Assembly (NCBI GenBank): GCA_027009095.1
Contig: JALVDG010000001.1
Span: 1-6,216 of the forward strand
DNA: 6,216 nucleotides
Origin: Thiotrichaceae bacterium
Lineage (GTDB): Bacteria > Pseudomonadota > Gammaproteobacteria > Thiotrichales > Thiotrichaceae
Reading direction: 5' to 3'
The translations under genes and the position numbers were made by a program. Of the stretch, positions 1-4,043 are shown piece by piece; positions within the stretch are counted from its first letter, which is position 1; each line of letters opens with the position of its first letter. The notes below the pieces were generated by a model that searched no databases, was not told where the DNA came from, and saw nothing but the letters and a program-made list of their open reading frames with translations.

Positions 1-110
1 ATAGATTGGTGAAAATTAGGTCGAGAGGCGATGGTTAAGCAATTTAGATTTTATCCAGAGTATCAGTTGGCTAGTGATATTTATGATAATTTTTAACTGA
101 GAAGTGATTT
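1..110 (+). other. Left-edge remnant, possible 3' end of an unidentified gene
   Basis: No gene can be named here. On the plus strand one frame is open from the window edge to a TAA at 36-38 (peptide RLVKIRSRGDG). Another frame runs from an ATG at 31 to TAA at 94-96, encoding 21 residues (MVKQFRFYPEY, then QLASDIYDNF), and is blocked upstream by TGA at 10-12. The second peptide reads like the C-terminal tail of a real protein, so a short peptide or a decayed gene end is possible, but neither is proven. A rightward gene ending here would be served by the hairpin at 111-159. I see nothing else in this stretch. Confidence 0.2.
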
Positions 111-159
111 AAAAGCTAAAGCTTTCACTCCTCTTCTGAAATGAAAGCTTTAGCTTTTT
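111..159. terminator. Bidirectional intrinsic terminator downstream of orn
   Basis: A perfect 17-bp inverted repeat lies at 111-127 (AAAAGCTAAAGCTTTCA) and 142-158, with a 14-base loop. Read rightward the stem ends in five T's; read leftward it ends in four T's followed by AAA. The A/T tracts at the stem base give a usable U-run in both directions. It starts 23 bases past the orn stop codon on the minus strand, so it most likely ends the orn transcript and also any rightward transcript entering from the left edge. The call rests on the hairpin plus its position. Confidence 0.85.
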
Positions 160-181
160 ACTTAGTTTTAATACATAAAAT

Positions 182-736
182 CTAAATCGATAAAATCGCT
201 TTACGATAAAACCGCAACTCATCTATCGACTCTAAAATATCATCCAATGCCAAATGCGCGCCTTTTTTCTCAAATTGGTCTAACACTTCAGGTTTCCAAC
301 GTGCGGCTAGTTCTTTTAGTGTACTCACATCTAAGTTACGATAATGAAAGTAGTTTTCTAACTTTGGCATTAGGCGTGCCATAAAGCGACGGTCTTGGCA
401 GATGCTGTTTCCACACATGGGGGATGCGCCTTCTGGCACATATTCACGTAAAAATTCAATGGTTTCTGCTTCAGCTTGTTGGGTGGAGTATTGGCTTTTT
501 TTGATGCGCTCAACTAAGCCTGAGTTGCCGTGATGTTGTGTATTCCATTCGTCCATTGCATCTAGCACGCTATCGGGATGATGGATAGCGATAACAGGGC
601 CTTCTGCTAGTTTGTTTAAATCTTTGTCGGTAACAACGGTGGCGATTTCGATAATGACATCGTTAAAGGTGTCTAAGCCTGTCATTTCAAGATCAATCCA
701 GATTAGGTTGTCTTTATTGATTTTTGTATCACTCAT
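182..736 (-). CDS. orn: Oligoribonuclease (DEDDh 3'-5' exoribonuclease)
   Basis: Cytoplasmic 3'-5' exoribonuclease that degrades the last short products of RNA decay, especially dinucleotides, including pGpG from cyclic di-GMP breakdown. The 184-residue protein matches the family length (E. coli 181). All DEDDh catalytic residues are visible: D15 and E17 in [11 protein letters not shown]115 in SICQDRRF, and the HxAxxD set H161/D166 in GAHLALDDI. The [10 protein letters not shown] segment (130-139) carries the conserved His-Tyr-Arg region known to cap the substrate phosphate across the dimer. The start ATG has a weak GGAAAA ribosome site a few bases upstream, and no better start exists. It is divergent from the M48 protease gene and ends before a strong hairpin. 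In E. coli orn directly neighbours rsgA; here two genes lie between them. Identification is very secure. Confidence 0.98.
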   Translation of the reverse strand: MSDTKINKDNLIWIDLEMTGLDTFNDVIIEIATVVTDKDLNKLAEGPVIAIHHPDSVLDAMDEWNTQHHGNSGLVERIKKSQYSTQQAEAETIEFLREYVPEGASPMCGNSICQDRRFMARLMPKLENYFHYRNLDVSTLKELAARWKPEVLDQFEKKGAHLALDDILESIDELRFYRKAILSI

Positions 737-769
737 TATTATTTTCCGTCGTTATGGTGTGGCGCATGG

Positions 770-799
770 TTTATACTGATGCACTTTCATTAAAAACAA
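770..799 (-). promoter_or_regulatory. Candidate sigma-70 promoter for orn
   Basis: On the minus strand TTGTTT (799-794) is followed after 18 bases by TATAAA (775-770), which fits a vegetative promoter placed about 34 bases before the orn start. The same AT-rich patch read rightward contains TATACT (772-777), a possible -10 for the divergent protease gene, but no good -35 hexamer stands 16-18 bases before it. The two start sites would therefore share overlapping -10 DNA. This is a consensus match only. Confidence 0.4.
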
Positions 800-818
800 A
801 TCAGTTTAACAAAATCAT

Positions 819-2069
819 ATGAACACATATACTTGGATTTTTATTATACCTTTCGTTATTACGCTTGCGATGCAGCTATGGCTGTCATTTCGTCAAAGCT
901 CGAATGTAAAAAAATACCGTGGCGCAGTTCCCGAAGAGTTTGCAGACAAGGTCACGTTAGAGGAGCATCAAAAAGCGGCTGATTATACTGTAGCAAAGGG
1001 ACGTTTTGGTCGTTTAGAGTTGGTTTTAAGCTCTGTTATTTTACTACTATGGACTTTAGGAGGCGGACTTAATCTGTTGGATCAATGGTTGAGGTCTTTT
1101 GGTTGGGGCGATTTGGCAACTGGCGTTGCTTTAATTCTGAGTTTTACCTTAATTTCAAGTTTAATCGATATTCCCGCTAGCCTTTATCGGAATTTTGTCC
1201 TTGAAGAAAAGTTTGGTTTTAATAAATTAACTTTAAAAACATTCTTTGTTGATTTGCTTAAAAACATGATTTTATCCCTAGTGATTGGTGTACCGTTAAT
1301 TTTATTGGTTTTATGGCTAATGGAATTTGCAGGAGACTTATGGTGGTTGTATGCATGGCTTGCTATCACACTGTTTTCACTGTTAATGATGTGGGCTTAT
1401 CCTAAATTTATTGCGCCTATTTTTAATAAGTTTAAGCCTTTGGAAGAAGGCGAGGTGTTATCACGAATCACGGGGTTGTTAGAGCGTACGGGCTTTAACT
1501 CGCAGGGTGTTTTTGTGATGGATGGCTCGCGTCGTTCAAGTCATGGCAATGCTTATTTTACGGGCTTTGGAAAGAATAAACGCATTGTCTTTTTTGATAC
1601 CTTATTAAAGCATTTATCCCCCTCAGAGGTCGAAGCGGTGCTGGCGCATGAGTTAGGGCATTTTAAACGTAAGCATGTGATGAAGGGGATGATCTTGTCG
1701 ATGTTAATGACGCTAGCAGGTTTTGCTGTGCTTGCCTATTTAATGAAACAAGAGAGTTTCTTTCATGCACTAGGTGTTGAGGAACCGTCAACTTATATGG
1801 CGTTATTATTGTTTATGCTTGTAGCACCTGTTTATACCTTTTTTATCGGACCGATTATGTCATGGTGGTCACGTCAACATGAGTTTGAGGCAGATGAGTT
1901 TGCAGCAAAAGAATCAAGTGCAAAGGAACTCATTAGCGCTTTGGTTGGTCTGTATAGAAAGAATGCAGGAACCTTAACTCCAGACCCATTATATTCTGCA
2001 TTTTATGATTCTCATCCCCCAGCTTCAATACGTATAGCACATTTGAAAAAGGCGGGTGGCTTAAATTAA
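819..2069 (+). CDS. Ste24-like M48 family membrane zinc metalloprotease
   Basis: Inner-membrane zinc endopeptidase of the M48 family, related to the eukaryotic CAAX prenyl protease Ste24. At 416 residues it has the full architecture: an N-terminal membrane domain with hydrophobic segments near 4-22, 66-88, 100-122, 148-170 and 174-196, then a catalytic domain with two more near 290-310 and 327-348. The zinc site is HELGH (H277, E278, H281) plus the third ligand E355 in RQHEFEADEFA, with D359 following. Other family marks are NAYFTGFGKNKRIVFFDTLL (244-263) and DSHPP (397-401). Bacteria of this type generally lack protein prenylation, so the substrate is probably misfolded or processed membrane protein rather than a CAAX tail; that is inference. 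It is not the shorter heat-shock HtpX form. No clear Shine-Dalgarno precedes the ATG, so expression may be modest or leader-dependent. The cytochrome gene starts 26 bases downstream, suggesting cotranscription. Confidence 0.93.
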   Translation: MNTYTWIFIIPFVITLAMQLWLSFRQSSNVKKYRGAVPEEFADKVTLEEHQKAADYTVAKGRFGRLELVLSSVILLLWTLGGGLNLLDQWLRSFGWGDLATGVALILSFTLISSLIDIPASLYRNFVLEEKFGFNKLTLKTFFVDLLKNMILSLVIGVPLILLVLWLMEFAGDLWWLYAWLAITLFSLLMMWAYPKFIAPIFNKFKPLEEGEVLSRITGLLERTGFNSQGVFVMDGSRRSSHGNAYFTGFGKNKRIVFFDTLLKHLSPSEVEAVLAHELGHFKRKHVMKGMILSMLMTLAGFAVLAYLMKQESFFHALGVEEPSTYMALLLFMLVAPVYTFFIGPIMSWWSRQHEFEADEFAAKESSAKELISALVGLYRKNAGTLTPDPLYSAFYDSHPPASIRIAHLKKAGGLN

Positions 2070-2095
2070 CTATTTTTTGAAGTGAAGCATGAACT

Positions 2096-2437
2096 ATGAA
2101 TAATAATATCAACAAAACAATCATTATCATCGGCGGCTTATTAGTAGCAGGCACTACTTTTGCAGCGGGCGATGCAGCCAAAGGAAAAACAACGTTCGAG
2201 GCATCTCAATGTATGCAGTGTCATAGCAGTGATGAAATGTTTACACGTAAAGACCGCAAAGTAAAAACCTTGCCCGCTTTAGATGATCAAGTACGCAAAT
2301 GTGATGCACAACTAAGTACTAATCTATTTGATGATGAAATAGAGGATGTGGTAGCGTATTTGAACCAAGCCTATTATAAGTTCCCTGATGATAAAAAAAC
2401 CAAGGAAACAACAAAGGAAACTAAGAATGATAAATGA
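2096..2437 (+). CDS. Small exported c-type cytochrome, unassigned subfamily
   Basis: A 113-residue protein with an N-terminal signal peptide: basic/polar start, hydrophobic run IIIIGGLLVAG at 9-19, likely cleavage after TTFA near residue 24. It should act in the periplasm or be membrane-tethered there. One heme-binding motif CMQCH (C39, C42, H43) is present, giving a mature protein of about 90 residues. The later segment QVRKC-DAQLSTNLFDDEIEDVVAYLNQAYYKF resembles the C-terminal helix of class I cytochromes, with the usual YLN. There is no methionine after residue 48, so the usual distal Met ligand is missing from its normal place. A third cysteine, C69, is present. The tail (99-113) is rich in Lys, Glu and Thr and probably disordered. 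The gene sits between the M48 protease and rsgA, likely in one transcript. Its electron partner is not evident. Confidence 0.85.
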   Translation: MNNNINKTIIIIGGLLVAGTTFAAGDAAKGKTTFEASQCMQCHSSDEMFTRKDRKVKTLPALDDQVRKCDAQLSTNLFDDEIEDVVAYLNQAYYKFPDDKKTKETTKETKNDK

Positions 2438-2515
2438 TCCTTTGAGATCTTATTGTCTTAGCCCTAATAATGTTTTGACTCAGCAACCATGCTATTTGCA
2501 AAGAGCATTTATAAT

Positions 2516-3427
2516 ATGAGCAATAGCAAATTGAGCAAAGCGGATATAAAAAAGCAGACGGGACGTGTTATTACACGTTTCGGCTCAGATTTATTAGTAT
2601 CGCGAGAGAGCGAAAAGCCCATTCGTTGTACCACCAAAAGAAAGCTTGATCATGCGGCCTGTGGCGATTATGTCCTCTGGCAGGGCAACCAACATGGTAA
2701 TGCAACGGTGGTAAAAGTCCTCCCCCGAAAAAATGCCCTAACACGCCAAACCTATCGCGGTACGCCCAAAACTATCGCAGCAAATATTGATCAAATTATT
2801 ATCACCAGTGCCTGGCTACCAAGACCACTATGGGAATTAGTCGATCGTTATTTAATTGCAGCACAACAGCTAAATGCCGAAGCTGTTATCGTCATCAATA
2901 AAAGTGACTTAGCAGAAAAACAAGCAACGGATGCAGACTGGAAAGCACTGCAAGATTATCGAGACATAGGCTATAAAGTTATTGCGATTAATGCCATGAA
3001 TGGCGAAGGAATTGATGAACTAAGCGAGTTGATGCAAGATAAAACCAATATCTTCGTAGGTCGTTCAGGTGTAGGTAAATCATCCATTGCCCAACATTAT
3101 CTGCCTAATATTAAGCTATTAGTCAATGATATTTCCCAGTCAGGAGAAGGACAACACACCACCACAACCGCCACCTTGTACGACTTAGAGATGGGTGGAT
3201 ACCTTATAGACTCGCCAGGTGTACGTGATTATGTGTTAGATAAGCTAACCACAAGAAAATTAAGCGATGGTTATATTGAATTCACAAACTATGTTCCTTA
3301 TTGCCGCTTTAATAATTGCGCCCATAAACACGAGCCACAATGTGCCGTAAGGACTGCGGTTGAGAAAGGAAAAATATCGCCAGAACGGTATAAACGTTAT
3401 CTAAATGCTTTGAAGAATATTGATTAA
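2516..3427 (+). CDS. rsgA: Ribosome small-subunit biogenesis GTPase RsgA
   Basis: Cytoplasmic GTPase that binds the 30S subunit late in assembly, checks the decoding region and releases RbfA; its GTPase is stimulated by the ribosome. Numbered from the ATG at 2516 (303 residues), it has an N-terminal OB-fold near 15-75, then a circularly permuted G domain in the order G4-G1-G2-G3: NKSD 128-131, GRSGVGKSS 182-190, the GQHTTT switch 212-217 and DSPG 232-235. A C-terminal zinc knuckle follows, C263-x4-C268-x-H270-x5-C276. All key residues are intact. An earlier in-frame ATG at 2489 would add nine residues (MLFAKSIYN). I prefer 2516 because AAAGAG stands about ten bases before it and the MSNSKLSKADIKK start resembles family N-termini. 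It follows the cytochrome gene by 78 bases and is probably cotranscribed with it. It is shorter than E. coli RsgA (350), mainly at the ends. Confidence 0.96.
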   Translation: MSNSKLSKADIKKQTGRVITRFGSDLLVSRESEKPIRCTTKRKLDHAACGDYVLWQGNQHGNATVVKVLPRKNALTRQTYRGTPKTIAANIDQIIITSAWLPRPLWELVDRYLIAAQQLNAEAVIVINKSDLAEKQATDADWKALQDYRDIGYKVIAINAMNGEGIDELSELMQDKTNIFVGRSGVGKSSIAQHYLPNIKLLVNDISQSGEGQHTTTTATLYDLEMGGYLIDSPGVRDYVLDKLTTRKLSDGYIEFTNYVPYCRFNNCAHKHEPQCAVRTAVEKGKISPERYKRYLNALKNID

Positions 3428-3452
3428 TAATACCTTCGCCAGTTATGAGTTG

Positions 3453-3614
3453 TAAGTACCCAAGCTAAATTAATTTAACAACATTTAGTATCCTGTTTTT
3501 TGATATTCAAGGCATTGCGACGGAGCATAATGTGGGCTATGTGACCAAAACAATAACGAAGAAGATCAGAAAAATAGGGGCTAAATTGTTAGATTAATTT
3601 TACGCGGGTACTTA
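3453..3614. repeat. 162-bp foldback (MITE-like) element with TA-flanked inverted ends
   Basis: The two ends are imperfect inverted repeats. The left end opens TAAGTACCC (3453-3461) and continues with TAAATTAATTTAACAA (3466-3481) and TTTAG (3484-3488). The right end is the mirror: CTAAATTGTTA (3581-3591), ATTAATTTTA and GGGTACTTA (3606-3614). The match extends inward, with CTGTTTTTTGATATTC (3494-3509) against GAAGATCAGAAAAATAG (3561-3577), and CATA/TATG close a tip near 3533, the exact centre. The whole unit can thus fold as one long imperfect hairpin. TA occurs at each extreme end, as a TA target duplication would leave, which would fit an IS630/Tc1-type non-autonomous element. No reading frame of note lies inside. 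It directly follows rsgA and may also serve to end its transcript. Confidence 0.75.
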
Positions 3615-3655
3615 GGGTAAATAAACGATAGCATCTATCAAAATCAATAGGTTGC

Positions 3656-3684
3656 GGTGGATGCGTTACACTTATCCACCCTAC
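3656..3684 (-). repeat. REP-type palindrome with GTAG head
   Basis: On the minus strand this reads GTAG-GGTGGAT, an 11-base loop, then ATCCACC: a 7-bp stem preceded by the GTAG tetranucleotide. That layout is typical of REP sequences moved by RAYT (REP-associated Y1 transposase) proteins. Similar GGTGGAT...ATCCACC hairpins are common between genes of proteobacteria. No RAYT gene lies in this window, so it would have to act from elsewhere or the unit is a relic. A copy count in the genome would settle the call. Confidence 0.6.
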
Positions 3685-3725
3685 AGTTTGGATTCTGAGG
3701 CGGCATTCCTAAAAAGCACCCTATT

Positions 3726-3754
3726 TAATAATAATTCTCATTTGCAAATGAGAA
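3726..3754 (+). promoter_or_regulatory. Fur box upstream of feoAB
   Basis: A perfect 20-bp palindrome, TTCTCATTTG / CAAATGAGAA, lies at 3735-3754. Overlapping its left half, bases 3726-3740 (TAATAATAATTCTCA) match the 7-1-7 Fur consensus TGATAATnATTATCA at 12 of 14 informative positions. Two overlapping half-site arrays of this kind are usual at strongly iron-repressed promoters. It sits 50-78 bases before the feoA start and covers the likely -35, so Fur with ferrous iron would block RNA polymerase. Iron-dependent Fur control of feo operons is established in gammaproteobacteria; the site itself is inferred from sequence. Confidence 0.85.
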
Positions 3755-3768
3755 AACTCTAATATACT
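3741..3768 (+). promoter_or_regulatory. Candidate feoAB promoter overlapping the Fur box
   Basis: TTTGCA (3741-3746) is followed after 16 bases by TATACT (3763-3768). A second TATACT directly overlaps the end of the first (3768-3773), so the exact -10 is uncertain. Transcription would begin near 3775-3780, leaving a leader of roughly 25-30 bases that carries the GGAG ribosome site at 3790-3793. The -35 lies inside the Fur palindrome, consistent with repression by occlusion. Confidence 0.55.
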
Positions 3769-3803
3769 ATACTATCAACTTATAGGATTGGAGTAATTTA
3801 GCG

Positions 3804-4043
3804 ATGAATAATTTGTCATTAATGAATGCAAATGAGTCGGAATTATTTAATATTACGGCAATTAAAACCGCCCAGTCTATGCGTACTCGTTTACTTGGTA
3901 TGGGGCTTGGTGTAGGGCTAGATATTGGTGTGCTACGCAATCGTCGGGGCGATGTAGTATTGGCTAGTGGTAATACACGCATTAGTCTCAGTCGTGAAAT
4001 TGCAGATAAAATTAAAGTCAAATCGCTAGGCATTACCTTATGA
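3804..4043 (+). CDS. feoA: FeoA, small cytoplasmic SH3-like partner of FeoB
   Basis: A 79-residue FeoA-family protein, the usual size (about 75-85). FeoA is a soluble SH3-like beta-barrel protein required for full ferrous iron uptake through FeoB, probably by contacting FeoB on the cytoplasmic side; its precise role is still debated. Family features visible are the turn RTRLLGMGLGVGLDIGVL (27-44), which matches the conserved L-x-x-M/L-G-L-x-x-G-x-x-I core, and the late strand-helix GNTRISLSREIADKIKV (56-72), where the L-x-R-x-x-A pattern is typical. GGAG at 3790-3793 gives a ribosome site ten bases before the ATG. Its stop codon overlaps the feoB start (ATGA), indicating translational coupling. 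Expression should follow iron through the Fur box upstream. Confidence 0.95.
   Translation: MNNLSLMNANESELFNITAIKTAQSMRTRLLGMGLGVGLDIGVLRNRRGDVVLASGNTRISLSREIADKIKVKSLGITL

Noticed and set aside
1184..2181. Minus-strand open frames at 1184-1369 and 1933-2181
   Set aside because: They lie opposite the clearly coding M48 protease and cytochrome genes, have no family features and are best read as antisense shadows.
2510..2515. Perfect TATAAT directly before the rsgA ATG
   Set aside because: No -35 lies 16-18 bases upstream (TTGACT at 2475-2480 is 29 bases away), and transcription would begin after the start codon. It is probably chance AT-rich sequence.
2489..2515. Earlier rsgA start at 2489
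   Set aside because: It lacks a ribosome site and adds nine residues (MLFAKSIYN) unlike the usual basic RsgA N-terminus. It remains possible but is less likely than 2516.
3627..3639. Small hairpin GATAG-CAT-CTATC
   Set aside because: A 5-bp stem with no T-run or conserved context; too weak to call as a terminator or regulatory element.
3767..4033. Minus-strand open frame opposite feoA
   Set aside because: It overlaps feoA and its leader almost entirely; feoA has the family motifs, a ribosome site and a coupled feoB.
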